Source: Bradyrhizobium sp. AZCC 2176 (GTDB lineage Bacteria; Pseudomonadota; Alphaproteobacteria; Rhizobiales; Xanthobacteraceae). Taken from it: a stretch of 64,000 bases of DNA. Below, piece by piece: positions 45,216 through 54,466 of this stretch. The notes below the pieces were generated by a model. It did no database searches. It saw nothing but the letters and a program-made list of their open reading frames with translations, and was not told the origin of the DNA. The stretch is from positions 6,599,501 to 6,663,500 of the forward strand of contig NZ_JAZHRX010000001.1 in the NCBI RefSeq assembly GCF_036924645.1. The letters are read 5' to 3'. Position 1 is the stretch's first letter, and each line of letters begins with the position of its first letter. Made by a program: the position numbers and the translations under genes.

Positions 45216-46079
45216 TCAGGCGCCGAGAAAGGACAAGGCCTTCGGCACGAAATGGGCGTGGTTCTGAAAAATCCCGCCATGACCGGCATCTTCGTAGATA
45301 ATCAGTTCTGCGCCCGGGATACGGCGCGCCATATCGATGCTGTTTGAGGTCGGCACCATGATATCGCTGTCGAGATTCGCGATCAGCACCGGGATGCGGA
45401 TGCTGCCGAGATCTTGAGGCGCCTGTCGGCCCCAAGCAGTGATCGCCTTGACTTGCCGCAAGAAAGCGCTGGGCGTAGGCCCCTTGTCCCGGCCTGCTTT
45501 GCGCTCTTTCAGCCGTTTCAGGAAGGCTGCCGCCGCTTGTCGGCCATTGGCCGTGGACGTGAAAAACAGGTAGAATTTTGGGTCCCGCAGCGTCAGAAAG
45601 CCCTTGATCATCAAAGGCCAGGATACCGGCCACACCTTGTCGATACCTTCGCCACCCGCCGGCCCCGTGCCAGTCAAAATGAGCTTTCGCACCAGGTCCG
45701 GTGCTTTCAATGTGACGTCCTGCGCCACAAATCCCCCGAGGGAAAAGCCGAGCAGATCGACCTTCTCGAAGCCCAGCGCGCGGATCAGGGCAATCGCATC
45801 CCGCGCCATTTCATCGATGGTCACGGGCGCTGTTCCGCCCGATGCACCGATACCCCTGTAATTGGTCGCGATCACGCGATGCTTGCTGGCGAGACCATCG
45901 ACAATCCGCGGATCAAAATTGTCGAGAACCGCGCCCCAATGGTTGAGAAGAATTAGCGGCACGCCGGTGCGGGGACCGATGTCGCGGCAGACGAAACTGG
46001 TCCCCCCGACATTTATCGAGAGCGTGGGTGCATCTATGTAGCGCACCCCTCGCCCGAGGTTAGTAACAGTATTTGACAT
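45216..46079 (-). CDS. Alpha/beta-fold hydrolase
   Basis: The start at 46079 has GGAGAAG about three to four bases upstream; 287 residues. It has the nucleophile elbow GFSLGG near 113-118 (Ser catalytic), an oxyanion-side HWGAVLDNFDP near 46-56, the acid in ANLDSDIMVPT and the catalytic His in EDAGHGGIFQNH. This is the pattern of C-C bond hydrolases, haloperoxidase-like esterases and lactonases. It heads a two-gene unit with the quinone-reductase-like gene, divergent from a tetR gene across two operators. Confidence 0.9.
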   Translation of the reverse strand: MSNTVTNLGRGVRYIDAPTLSINVGGTSFVCRDIGPRTGVPLILLNHWGAVLDNFDPRIVDGLASKHRVIATNYRGIGASGGTAPVTIDEMARDAIALIRALGFEKVDLLGFSLGGFVAQDVTLKAPDLVRKLILTGTGPAGGEGIDKVWPVSWPLMIKGFLTLRDPKFYLFFTSTANGRQAAAAFLKRLKERKAGRDKGPTPSAFLRQVKAITAWGRQAPQDLGSIRIPVLIANLDSDIMVPTSNSIDMARRIPGAELIIYEDAGHGGIFQNHAHFVPKALSFLGA

Positions 46080-46401
46080 GGTCTTCTCCATAGTCCGGCT
46101 CGGACCGAAAACTCCAAGATGGGACGGATAATCGGCCGGACGGCACGGCTCTCCATTTGCGCGGCAGTACACGTGCTGATTACGCCAGCCCGATTTGCGA
46201 TCGCAGAATCTTGTCGAACAGCGCCCGAGGACGCCGGGCGAATGCGACCTGCCGCGCGGCCTAGCCGATGCCACTCGGCGCGCCGGCGAGGAATGCTGTC
46301 TTCTTGCACTCCGGCGCTTTCAAGCCCGGCATTATTTTACCTTTCAATTATGAAACGGTCCGCTTCGTCGGCTGGCGGCGGTCATTTCGCTTCACTTTTT
46401 T

Positions 46402-46417
46402 GATGACGACCGTCATC
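46402..46417. promoter_or_regulatory. TetR-type operator GATGACG-AC-CGTCATC
   Basis: Perfect 7-base arms with a two-base centre, 128 bases before the tetR ATG at 46545. A second related site begins 12 bases later. The core GATGA-TCATC fits the palindromes at 36993 and 51894. Confidence 0.72.
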
Positions 46418-46428
46418 TTATCGGATAG

Positions 46429-46442
46429 ATGATGGTCATCAT
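46429..46442. promoter_or_regulatory. TetR-type operator ATGATG-GT-CATCAT
   Basis: Perfect 6-base arms with a two-base centre. Its centre is 26 bases from that of the preceding palindrome, two to three helical turns. Paired sites suggest cooperative binding by two TetR dimers. Confidence 0.72.
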
Positions 46443-46544
46443 GCAACATGTCAAGCGGAGTTTTTGCGAATCTAAGGATGCTCGGCCCGTGGCGAGGACC
46501 ATCGTACGAAGGTCCGGTCCTGCGACAAGCGGAGTGAGCAAACC

Positions 46545-47144
46545 ATGAGGGTGTCGCGCGTAAAGGCGCTGGAGAACCGCGAGCAGATCCTCGAGACTGC
46601 GGCGCGCCTGCTGCGCAAGCATGGATTCGAAGGGATCGGCGTTGCCGACATCATGAAAGCAGCCGGGCTGACTCATGGCGGCTTCTATCGCAACTTCGCT
46701 TCAAAGGATGATCTGGCGGTCAAGGCCAGCGAACGTGCGATCGCCAATACGACAGCGTTGCTGAAGAATGGACTGGCCCAAAAGCCCAAAGATCCGCTTC
46801 GCGCGCTTATCGAAGGCTATGTGTCATCGGCTCACCGTGACGATCCGGGGTCCGGGTGCATTCTGCCAGCATTGGCCGTAGACGCCGCGCGGAGCGACGA
46901 TCCCGCTCTCCGCACCGTCTTCATCACGGCGATTCAAGGCTATCTCGACGAGATTGCGAAGCTGTCGTCCGCTAACCCAGGGGCCGCTGGCAGCAGACAT
47001 CCCGCGGCTATCCTCTCGGAGATGGTTGGCGCTGTCATATTGTCTCGGCTGATTGCGGATACCCCGCTGGCGGAATCGCTGATTGCGGCCGTGGTGGCGG
47101 ATATTGCCGGACCATCCGCGGCAAACAAATCGGCTGAGGAGTGA
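46545..47144 (+). CDS. TetR/AcrR-family repressor (paralogue 2)
   Basis: This 199-residue protein has an HTH region with ENREQILETAARLLRKHGF and AAGLTHGGFYRNFASKDDLA, then a helical ligand domain with GCILPALAVDAARSD and LSEMVGAVILSRL. The family pattern (THGGFY and G-C-LPALA-D) matches the other two TetR proteins of the window, although the HTH differs more. It is divergent from the hydrolase gene across two palindromes and reads toward the converging hydratase gene, 46 bases away. Confidence 0.9.
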   Translation: MRVSRVKALENREQILETAARLLRKHGFEGIGVADIMKAAGLTHGGFYRNFASKDDLAVKASERAIANTTALLKNGLAQKPKDPLRALIEGYVSSAHRDDPGSGCILPALAVDAARSDDPALRTVFITAIQGYLDEIAKLSSANPGAAGSRHPAAILSEMVGAVILSRLIADTPLAESLIAAVVADIAGPSAANKSAEE

Positions 47145-47190
47145 CGCAACGCGGCAGCAGAAATGCTTTGGCACCTACAGCCAAATCCTC

Positions 47191-48012
47191 TCACCGGTAA
47201 CTGGGAGCGCGCTTCTCGATGAAGGCCCGCACGGCTTCGGTATGCTGCGCGGTGCTCGCTGCGAGGACCATCTTCTCGGCCTCATGATCCAATGATGTCA
47301 GGAAGTCAGCCGACAGCGCAAGATCGAGATTATCCTTGATGGAGGCAAACGCACTCCCCGGACCGTTCGCTAACGTCTTCGCCAATGCAAACGCTTCATC
47401 CTGCAGGTCAACATCAGGCACCACGCGATTTACCAGCCCCAGTGCTTCGCAACGGCGTGCATCGATCCGTTCGGACAGGAACATCAGTTCGCGGGCACGC
47501 GCCGTCCCGGCCAGCCGGGTCAATAGCCACGAAATGCCGTAATCGCCCGTGAGCGCAATCCTAGCGTAACCAGTCGTCATGATGGTGGACTCGGCCGCGA
47601 TACGAACGTCGCAGGCGAGCGCGATCGCAAGCCCAGCGCCAGCAGCCGGTCCCGGCAAGGCCGCGATGGTTGGTTTACGCACCGAGACGAGTACGCCGGT
47701 CAGGGTTCGTTGACGTTCCTGCAATCGCGCAACCTTGTCACTGAATGACATGGCCGGTGCGGCAGAGTTGCCGCCCATCCCCTTGACGTCGCCGCCCGAA
47801 CAGAAAGCGCTGCCTGCACCGGTAATCAGCAGTGCACCGACGTCCGGATCATCACCGCTCTGCTTGATCATCCGGCGCAGCGCTGGCGTGAGATGGTCGG
47901 AAAGCGAATTTCGTGCTTCCGGTCGGTTCAAGGTGATCAATGCGACGCGATCCCGGATTGCACACAGTAGTTCGTCCGTCCCTGTATCAATCGAGATTGA
48001 CCCATCAGTCAT
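47191..48012 (-). CDS. Enoyl-CoA hydratase/isomerase family protein
   Basis: The 273-residue crotonase-fold protein has GSAFCSGGDVKGM near 67-79 and the oxyanion segment GPAAGAGLAIALACDVRIAA. Where active hydratases carry the first glutamate (GGGxE), this protein has AGLAIAL, and the second position falls in TGYARIALTGD. The classical catalytic glutamates therefore appear to be missing; the Asp in TGDYGISW resembles isomerase- or dehalogenase-type members. The ATG has AAAGG about nine bases upstream. The gene follows the atypical SDR gene (48088-48792) by 75 bases on the same strand. Confidence 0.87.
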   Translation of the reverse strand: MTDGSISIDTGTDELLCAIRDRVALITLNRPEARNSLSDHLTPALRRMIKQSGDDPDVGALLITGAGSAFCSGGDVKGMGGNSAAPAMSFSDKVARLQERQRTLTGVLVSVRKPTIAALPGPAAGAGLAIALACDVRIAAESTIMTTGYARIALTGDYGISWLLTRLAGTARARELMFLSERIDARRCEALGLVNRVVPDVDLQDEAFALAKTLANGPGSAFASIKDNLDLALSADFLTSLDHEAEKMVLAASTAQHTEAVRAFIEKRAPSYR

Positions 48013-48087
48013 GGTTTTGACCTTTCAAGTCTTGCGTCTGGAGAGCTCTTCGCCACGCGTAGGCGCATTAACTTTTGCTGGCCAGGG

Positions 48088-48792
48088 TCACCAATTTTCG
48101 CGGAATGGCCGCAGTTCTGTGAGGAATGACCATGCCGATCGGTCCTGACCGTAGAGATGGTACAGTTCGTCGGCGATGGCGGCAGGTTTGATGAAGAATT
48201 CGTCCGGTCTGTCGGTCATCCGCGCACGCATCCGGGGCGTATCGATCACGGCGTCAATGAGAACATAGGAGACGTGGACGCCGAGAGGTCCTATTTCACG
48301 CGCGATGGACTCAGCCAGAATACGCTGCGCTGCCTTTGTCGGAGCGAAGCCGGCGAAATTGGCTTTGCCTCGGATCGAAGACGTGTTTCCGGTTACCAGG
48401 ATTGCGCCGCTCCCTCGATCGATCATGTCAGGAGCCACTTCGCGCGCCAGGTACAACAAGCCCATCACGTTGACCTCGAAATTGCCTTTGAGCATCTTCG
48501 GATCGATCTCGCGAAAGCTTCCCCAGCCTCCTCCGACCGCGTTGTGGATGAGAACCTCGGCCGCGCCAAAACGGCGCTTTACGTCAGTGACCACGGTCCG
48601 CACCTGGCTCTCGTCCGAGACGTCGCAGGTCACCGCGTGCACGTCGGGAAGCTCTTGCGCAAGGCGATTGATGAGCTCCGCTGAGCGGGCAAGCGCAATG
48701 ATACGGAACCCGCCGGCAGAGAAGCGCTTGACGATGGCAGCACCCGTGCCCGGCCCTACCCCGGTCACGATCGCGATTGGTTTCTCGGTCAT
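48088..48792 (-). CDS. Atypical SDR lacking the catalytic Tyr (paralogue 2)
   Basis: This 234-residue SDR has the loop TGVGPGTGAAI near 10-20 and HNAVGGG in place of NNAG. It has F149-A-P-T-K153 where classical enzymes have YxxxK. The C-terminus reads LRPFRENW, the shared terminal-Trp motif of the four atypical SDRs. The start has AAGGGAG five bases upstream. It is placed between the hydratase gene and the frameshifted molybdopterin oxidoreductase gene, 17 bases from the latter. Confidence 0.86.
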   Translation of the reverse strand: MTEKPIAIVTGVGPGTGAAIVKRFSAGGFRIIALARSAELINRLAQELPDVHAVTCDVSDESQVRTVVTDVKRRFGAAEVLIHNAVGGGWGSFREIDPKMLKGNFEVNVMGLLYLAREVAPDMIDRGSGAILVTGNTSSIRGKANFAGFAPTKAAQRILAESIAREIGPLGVHVSYVLIDAVIDTPRMRARMTDRPDEFFIKPAAIADELYHLYGQDRSAWSFLTELRPFRENW

Positions 48793-48809
48793 TTAACGCT
48801 CCCTTCGAA

Positions 48810-51132
48810 CTATTGTCCGGCCGCCCTCATATGAATTCGCTCGGACTGCGACTGATAGGCAGCAGCCTCGTGCGCGGACACGAGGGTCAGACGAACGGCG
48901 ACGTTCTTGTGGTAAGGCGTGCCCGCAATGGGATCGCGGTTGCCGCTCTCGGTGAGCAGATTGATACGCGGTCCGTTGACCAGGCGCTCTCCGTCCGACG
49001 TCGGGTATGCCTGACCGTAACCGTGCGGCAGCGCCAGCTGGCCGTTCCGCATGGCATCGTCGACCTTGCAGCGGACGACGAGCCGTCCGATCACCGACTC
49101 GACGGCGATCCAGTCACCATCCTCTGCGCCCAACTCGCTCAGATCGCTCGAATTGATCAACATGGCGCCGTCCGGATCCTCGCGTCGCCACGCGGGATCG
49201 CGAAAGATCTGGTTGGCGTTGAACATGCGGCGGCCACCCGCCGCCAGCATGAACGGAAACTCTTTTGGCGCGCCCGCTGCTTGCGGATCGAGCCGTGCCA
49301 GCCATTCCAGCATCTGCGGGACCACCAGCCGAACCTTGCGGTCCGAATGGCTGATCAATGACCAGACCTCATCATAGTCGTGCCGGGTAACGGCAGTGCC
49401 TTGCCGGGTGGCTACGATAGTGTCGAACAGGAGATCGCCGAGCTGGTGATCCGCCACCTCGTCCGATGCGCCGATCGCCCGCCGCACCGCTTGCGGCGAT
49501 CGCTTCGGCGCAAGCCAGTGCCGCCCCCCACAAGGGTGCCGCAGCCGCCGTGCCGTCCGGAAGCGTCTGCCCTAGCGTGTGATAGAGCACGAGCGCAGCG
49601 ACCGCGCCGGGGTTTTCAGCGATGACAGCACGAAAGGCGATGGCGAACTCGGCTCGCGAACGCCGCGCCGCCTCCCGCAGGGGCGCGAGCACATTGTCAC
49701 CTGGCAGAAGCCCCAGGGCGATGGCAAGCCGCGTGTAGATCTCGGGTTCCTGCAAGGTGCCGGCGAGCGGCGGCAACACACCGGCACGAACATGAAAATA
49801 GTTCGTCGGAAATTCGAAGTTGAACAGGGTGAATTCAGTTTTCTCGAACTGTGAGGACGCCGGGAGAACGTAATGCGCGAGCTGTGCGGTTTCGGTCATC
49901 GCAACGTCGACCACAACGCATAGGTCGAGCGAGCGCAGCGCGCGTTCCACGGCCTCGGTGTTTGCGGCCGTGTTGGCGGGATTGGAACTGTCGATCCAGG
50001 CGCAGCGCAACCGGTCGGGATGGTCCTTGAGCACCGCCTCGGGGAAGATGTTCGGCGGCAACAAGCCCCCGATAATGGCATCGCCGGTCGGCGCAAATGT
50101 CTGGTTCGGAGAATTTCCCCATAGCGGTTGAAGCCAGCTATGCAACTGGTTGGTGCCTTCGCGGCCAAAATTGCCGGAAAGCATGATCAGAAGCTTTTCG
50201 AGATAGGAGTTCAGCGTCGAGTTGACGCCTTGCTGGATGCCGAGTTCGACCCGCACCACCATGGCCCTCGCCGCTATAATCATCGCGGCACACCGCTCCA
50301 GATCGGCAATCGAGATATCGGCGGTGGCGGCCCATTCCTCAATGGGGATATTCAACAGCACCTGCCTCACTTCCGCGAAGCCGATCGTGTGCTCCTGGAT
50401 GAAAGCATGGTCGATCCGGTCGGAACGGACGAGCGTGGCCAGCAGCGCGCCAAGAAAAAACGCGTCGGTGCCGGGACGAACGGCGAGATGCAGATCCGCC
50501 ATTTCGGCGGTTTCGGTCCGCCGTGGATCGACGACGATCAGCTTGCGCGCGGGGTCCTTGCGGATTTGATTGAGATGGTCGCGCGCGTTGGGGAAGCCGT
50601 GCGCGATCCAGGGATTTGCACCGATGACAAGCAAGAGGTCGCAATGATGGACGTCTTCGGCGGTGTGGCACGTCTGGCTGCCGAACATGTGGCCATTGAC
50701 CCAGAAGTCGCCGGTTTTCTCCTGCGAAAGGGCGTTGAAGACGCTGCGCGAACCCAGCGCACGCAATAATCCACTGGCGTAGGCGCCGCCGGCGTGGTTG
50801 CCCTGCCCGCCGCCGCCATAAAGGGCAATGCTCTTGCCGCCGTGCGCGTCGACGATGTCTCGCAGCCGCTCCGCGATTTCTGCGATCGCCACGTCCCACT
50901 CGATCTCATCAAAGCCGCCGTCCGCACGACGACGCAATGGGGTCGTGAGCCGATCCCTGTGATGCGCATAATATGGAATCCGGGTCGCCTTGTTGCACAG
51001 ATAGCCCTGTGATTTCGGGCTCGAACGATCGCCCCGCACTTTCTCAAGTCGCCCGTCATTCACCCAGACTTCGATGCCGCAATTTATGTAACACAGGTTG
51101 CAGGCTGTCTTGAGCCATTTGCCGGCCGTCAT
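48810..51132 (-). pseudogene. Molybdopterin-dependent oxidoreductase with one frameshift
   Basis: The first part (51132 to about 49480) codes a DMSO-reductase-family catalytic protein with a [4Fe-4S] site (C11, C14, C18, C46 in TACNLCYINCG and GYLCNKA). The molybdopterin core continues through LLVIGANPWIAHGFPNA and VDPRRTETAEMADLH to VLPASSQFEKTEFT. After EAIAASG the frame turns to unrelated Arg/Pro-rich residues. The expected C-terminal cofactor domain (FPFMLAAGGRRMFNANQ to GTPYHKNVAVRL) continues in the next frame from a GTG near 49487. The join lies at about 49480-49495, in a GC-rich run prone to slippage or sequencing error. If real, the enzyme is inactive. An intact gene would make about 770 residues. 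Confidence 0.85.
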
Positions 51133-51146
51133 GGAGAACTCCCTTG

Positions 51147-51770
51147 TTATGATTTTTCGCAGCGCGTCGCCTTTGTTGTTCTTCGTTTCGGCTTCCGAAT
51201 CCGGCCGCCGGCGGTCCTGCGGCCGGATTCGAGAATGCGGTCGGAAAGTTTCCCCGCACCGACGGCACGCGACAGCACGATCGATCCCACCATGGTTGCG
51301 ATAGCGCCTGTCGCAATTTGGCGGGCCTGTCCAAGTCGCTCATCGGGAAGCAACTCGACAAGGGCATCGATCATCTTCTCCAGTTTGGAAGCCAGGGCCT
51401 GCTGCTCGCTCGGACTCGATCGCGCGACATCGACGGCCAGGGTTGGAAGCGCGCAGCCGTGTTTAGGATTGTCGCGATGCCGGGGACTGAGATAATCAGC
51501 GACCAACGCCTCGAAGCGTTCCCCGTCGGCCTTCCCGTTCGCCAGTTTTTTCCATCGCCCAGTCGTTTGGTCCATCGCAAAGGCGATCGCCTCGCTGACA
51601 AGCGCGGCACGCGACTCGAAATGGTTATAGAAGCCACCGTGGGTCAGACCCGCGAGCTTCATTAACTCGACAACACTGAGCCCTTCCGCGCCCTTTTGGC
51701 GCAAACCGTAGGAGGCATTTTCAACGATCCGATCGTGGGTTTGACGCCTGTGGTCTTCTACGTATCGCAT
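51147..51770 (-). CDS. TetR/AcrR-family repressor (paralogue 3)
   Basis: The ATG at 51770 has GGAGGGG three to four bases upstream; 207 residues. The HTH region (RIVENASYGLRQKGAEGLSV, then LAGLTHGGFYNHFESRAALV) is nearly that of paralogue 1. The C-terminus is basic (RRTAGGRIRKPKRRTTK). Downstream by 14 bases on the same strand is the molybdopterin oxidoreductase gene; divergently lies the thiolase gene. The palindrome at 51894-51915 sits between, so both directions are likely under its control. Confidence 0.92.
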   Translation of the reverse strand: MRYVEDHRRQTHDRIVENASYGLRQKGAEGLSVVELMKLAGLTHGGFYNHFESRAALVSEAIAFAMDQTTGRWKKLANGKADGERFEALVADYLSPRHRDNPKHGCALPTLAVDVARSSPSEQQALASKLEKMIDALVELLPDERLGQARQIATGAIATMVGSIVLSRAVGAGKLSDRILESGRRTAGGRIRKPKRRTTKATRCEKS

Positions 51771-51893
51771 CGCCCCTCCGTGCAAGGTCCTAAGGTGATC
51801 GGCTGCACAACCCGTCCCCATCCCCTCGAAGCAATTCTGGAACCGCGCTTCCTTGAAAGTTCACGGCAACATTTCATTGCAATGCTGGCTATC

Positions 51894-51915
51894 TTATATG
51901 ACTATCGTCATATAA
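51894..51915. promoter_or_regulatory. TetR-type operator, TTATATGAC-TATC-GTCATATAA
   Basis: Nine-base perfect arms surround a four-base centre, 28 bases before the thiolase ATG and 124 bases before the tetR start. The core TATGAC-GTCATA is of the same type as the other TetR palindromes of this window. It overlaps the place where the thiolase promoter -10 region or transcription start should be. Confidence 0.75.
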
Positions 51916-51942
51916 CAACATCTATCAACAGGAGAGTTCGCT

Positions 51943-53139
51943 ATGGCCACCGCTTCCGACCCCGTCGTCATCCTTTCCGCCGCCCGCACGCCGCTCGGCC
52001 GCTTCATGGGCGAGTTGTCGCCTCTCAGCGCCCACAAGCTCGGCTCCCACGTGATCGGCGCGGCGCTGGAACGGGCCAAGCTGGCGCCCGAGCGGATCGA
52101 TGAGGTTTTCATGGGCAACGTGCTGCCGGCCGGACAAGGGCAGGCACCCGCCCGTCAGGCGGCTCGCGGCGCCAAATTGCCGGATGCCACCGGCGCCACC
52201 ACCATCAACAAGGTCTGCGGTTCCGGCATGAAGGCCACTATGCTGGCCCACGACATCATCCATGCGGGCTCGGCCGAGATCGTGTTGTCCGGGGGTATGG
52301 AGAGCATGAGCAACGCGCCCTATCTGCTGGCAAAAGCGCGTGGCGGCTATCGCGCCGGCCACGACCGCATCATCGATCACATGATGATGGATGGGCTGGA
52401 AGACGCCTACGAGACCGGCCGCTCGATGGGCGATTTCGGCGAGGCCACCGCGGAAGCTTATCAGTTCACCCGCAAGGACCAGGACGCTTACGCCATGGAG
52501 ACGCTGACGCGCGCCCGCAAGGCGGTTGAAGGCGGCGCGTTCAAGGCCGAGATCGCGCCGATTACCCTGGCGGAGAAGGCTGGACCGCGGATCGTCGCCA
52601 ATGACGAGCATCCACTCAAGGTCGATCCCGCCAAGATCCCCGGGCTGAAAGCGGCGTTCCGCGCCAACGGCACCATCACGCCCGCCGCCTCCTCTGCCAA
52701 TGCTGACGGCGCTGCGGCACTCATTCTGGCGAAACGCTCGCTGGCCGATCGGGACGGCCTCCCGGTGCTCGCCGAGATCAAGGGCCATGCCACCCATAGC
52801 CAGGAGCCACAATGGTTCACTACCGCCCCGATCCCGGCCATTCGCAAGCTGTTGGACAAGATCGGCTGGAGCGCCAGCGATGTCGATCTGTTCGAGATCA
52901 ATGAAGCTTTTGCCGTCGTAGCGATGGCGGCGCAAAAGGATCTCGGCATCCCCAGAGAGAAGCTGAACGTCAACGGCGGCGCCTGCGCGCTCGGCCATCC
53001 CATTGGCGCCACCGGCGCGCGGCTGATCGTGACGCTGCTTCACGCGCTCGAAGCGCAGAACCTCAAGCGCGGCGTCGCAGCGCTCTGCATCGGCGGCGGC
53101 GAAGCCACCGCGATCGCAATCGAGCGCGTCGTCCGCTGA
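51943..53139 (+). CDS. Acetyl-CoA acetyltransferase (thiolase)
   Basis: This 398-residue thiolase has the acyl-accepting C92 in NKVCGSGMKA, the FEINEAFA motif, the active-site His in GGACALGHPIGATGAR and the second Cys in ALCIGGGEATA. It cleaves or condenses a 3-ketoacyl-CoA in the cytoplasm. The start has AGGAGAG about seven bases upstream. It stands alone on the plus strand with its own TetR-type operator, and a GC-rich hairpin follows. Length and motifs are entirely normal, so this gene is active. Confidence 0.95.
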   Translation: MATASDPVVILSAARTPLGRFMGELSPLSAHKLGSHVIGAALERAKLAPERIDEVFMGNVLPAGQGQAPARQAARGAKLPDATGATTINKVCGSGMKATMLAHDIIHAGSAEIVLSGGMESMSNAPYLLAKARGGYRAGHDRIIDHMMMDGLEDAYETGRSMGDFGEATAEAYQFTRKDQDAYAMETLTRARKAVEGGAFKAEIAPITLAEKAGPRIVANDEHPLKVDPAKIPGLKAAFRANGTITPAASSANADGAAALILAKRSLADRDGLPVLAEIKGHATHSQEPQWFTTAPIPAIRKLLDKIGWSASDVDLFEINEAFAVVAMAAQKDLGIPREKLNVNGGACALGHPIGATGARLIVTLLHALEAQNLKRGVAALCIGGGEATAIAIERVVR

Positions 53140-53168
53140 TAACACGGCTGGCCGGACAAGAAAGAGCT

Positions 53169-53199
53169 CGGCGAGCGGCGCGGACCGCGTCACTCGCCG
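53169..53199 (+). terminator. Nested GC-rich hairpin after the thiolase gene
   Basis: Outer arms CGGCGAG and CTCGCCG enclose an inner palindrome CGCGG-A-CCGCG, starting 30 bases after the stop. It is followed by a short CCTTAACG tail without a T-run. It is a likely transcription end or mRNA 3' barrier before the MFS gene. Confidence 0.6.
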
Positions 53200-53235
53200 C
53201 CTTAACGTACCTATCCCTGATACCCGAAAGTTCTC

Positions 53236-54438
53236 ATGGCTGACCTGATCAATCCCGTGCCGCGGGACATTCCCACCTCCAACACCCTGCCGATCGCGGT
53301 CCTTTCCGTCCTGGCCGCGATGGGAACGCTCGCGACCAACATCTTGCTGCCGTCGCTGCCGCAAATTGCGATCTCCTTGAATGTCACCAGCGCGGCGGTC
53401 ACATCCGCCATCACCGTCTTTCTTGCGATGTTCGGGATAGGCCAGCTCCTGGTCGGACCGCTTTCGGATCGCTACGGCAGACGCTGGCCAGTCCTGATTG
53501 GATTTGCCGTGTTCTTTGGCGGCAGCGTCTGGTGCGGTCTGGCAACAGATCTATCTAATCTCTTGGTCGGCCGCGTCGTGCAGGCTGCAGGCGCTTGTGC
53601 GACGTCAGTGTTGTCTCGCGCCATCGCCCGCGACATGTTCAGTGGGCCGGCGCTGGCACGCGCAATGGCGCTGATCATGATCGTAATGTCCGCAGCCCCC
53701 GGATTCTCGCCGCTGCTTGGCGGCGCACTCGATCGCAGTTTTGGCTGGCGCTCCGAATTCGCTCTTGTCGCGGCCTTTGCCGCAATTGGCGCCGTTGCTT
53801 ACAGCATCATCCTCGGCGAAACCCACAATTCGATCCGCACTCCGCTCAATCTGGTCGCCATCGCCAGGACCTATGTTGGTCTGATTGGCGATCGGCGTTT
53901 CGCCATCCCGGCTGCAACCGCGAGCCTGATCATAGGCGGCTTGTTCTCTATGTTTTCGGCTGCACCGCGACTATTCATTGAAGCGCTGCACTTCACGCCG
54001 ATCCAGCTCGGCCTCTTCTTCGCCGGCACCGTCTTTATCGTATTCGCCGCGGGCATGCTGGCGACGAAATTGGCACCACGCTACGGGCTCGATCGCCCGA
54101 TCCGGGCAGGACTGTGGGCAACGGCCGCCAGCAGCGTTGCGATCCTGCTCATCTCGATGATCAGCCCGACCTTCTTGCCGTTTCTGGGCGCGATGTGCGT
54201 ATTTCTCCTCGGCATGGGCGTTGTCAGTCCACTGGCTACCGCCCGCGCGCTCTCTCCATTCGGGGAGAAAGCTGGCGCGGCCTCGGCGCTGCTGGGCTTC
54301 TGGCAGATGATGAACGCCGCAATCGGCGTATGGCTTGCTGCCACGGTGTCGCATGAAGCAATGCTGGCGCTGGGCGTCGTGCTGAGCGCGTTTTCACTGC
54401 TGGCGCTTGGTCTGTACGCGCGGCTCCCGAGGTCTTGA
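53236..54438 (+). CDS. MFS drug/metabolite efflux transporter, Bcr/CflA type
   Basis: This 400-residue protein has 12 predicted membrane segments. It has the MFS signature GQLLVGPLSDRYGRRWPV between helices 2 and 3, and the antiporter-like helix 5 motif with ALARAMALIMIVMSAAPGFSPLLGG, typical of the Bcr/CflA group. That group exports antibiotics, sulfonamides or amino-acid derivatives by proton antiport in the inner membrane. It follows the thiolase by 96 bases across a hairpin and may export a pathway intermediate or protect from the substrate. The ribosome binding site is weak. Confidence 0.9.
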   Translation: MADLINPVPRDIPTSNTLPIAVLSVLAAMGTLATNILLPSLPQIAISLNVTSAAVTSAITVFLAMFGIGQLLVGPLSDRYGRRWPVLIGFAVFFGGSVWCGLATDLSNLLVGRVVQAAGACATSVLSRAIARDMFSGPALARAMALIMIVMSAAPGFSPLLGGALDRSFGWRSEFALVAAFAAIGAVAYSIILGETHNSIRTPLNLVAIARTYVGLIGDRRFAIPAATASLIIGGLFSMFSAAPRLFIEALHFTPIQLGLFFAGTVFIVFAAGMLATKLAPRYGLDRPIRAGLWATAASSVAILLISMISPTFLPFLGAMCVFLLGMGVVSPLATARALSPFGEKAGAASALLGFWQMMNAAIGVWLAATVSHEAMLALGVVLSAFSLLALGLYARLPRS

Positions 54439-54466
54439 TCGGCTTTGACACCACATGGGCCACTTG

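Larger units (their letters stand above)
46080..46544. other. Divergent control region, hydrolase and tetR
   Basis: The gap separates the minus-strand hydrolase from the plus-strand tetR gene and contains two operator-like palindromes at 46402-46417 and 46429-46442. No gene is seen; short frames lack ribosome binding sites. The left two thirds may be a long leader or remains of a lost gene. Confidence 0.5.

Noticed and set aside
51925..53364. 479-codon open frame on the minus strand
   Set aside because: It lies opposite an intact thiolase with all catalytic residues, has no ribosome binding site and no recognisable domain.
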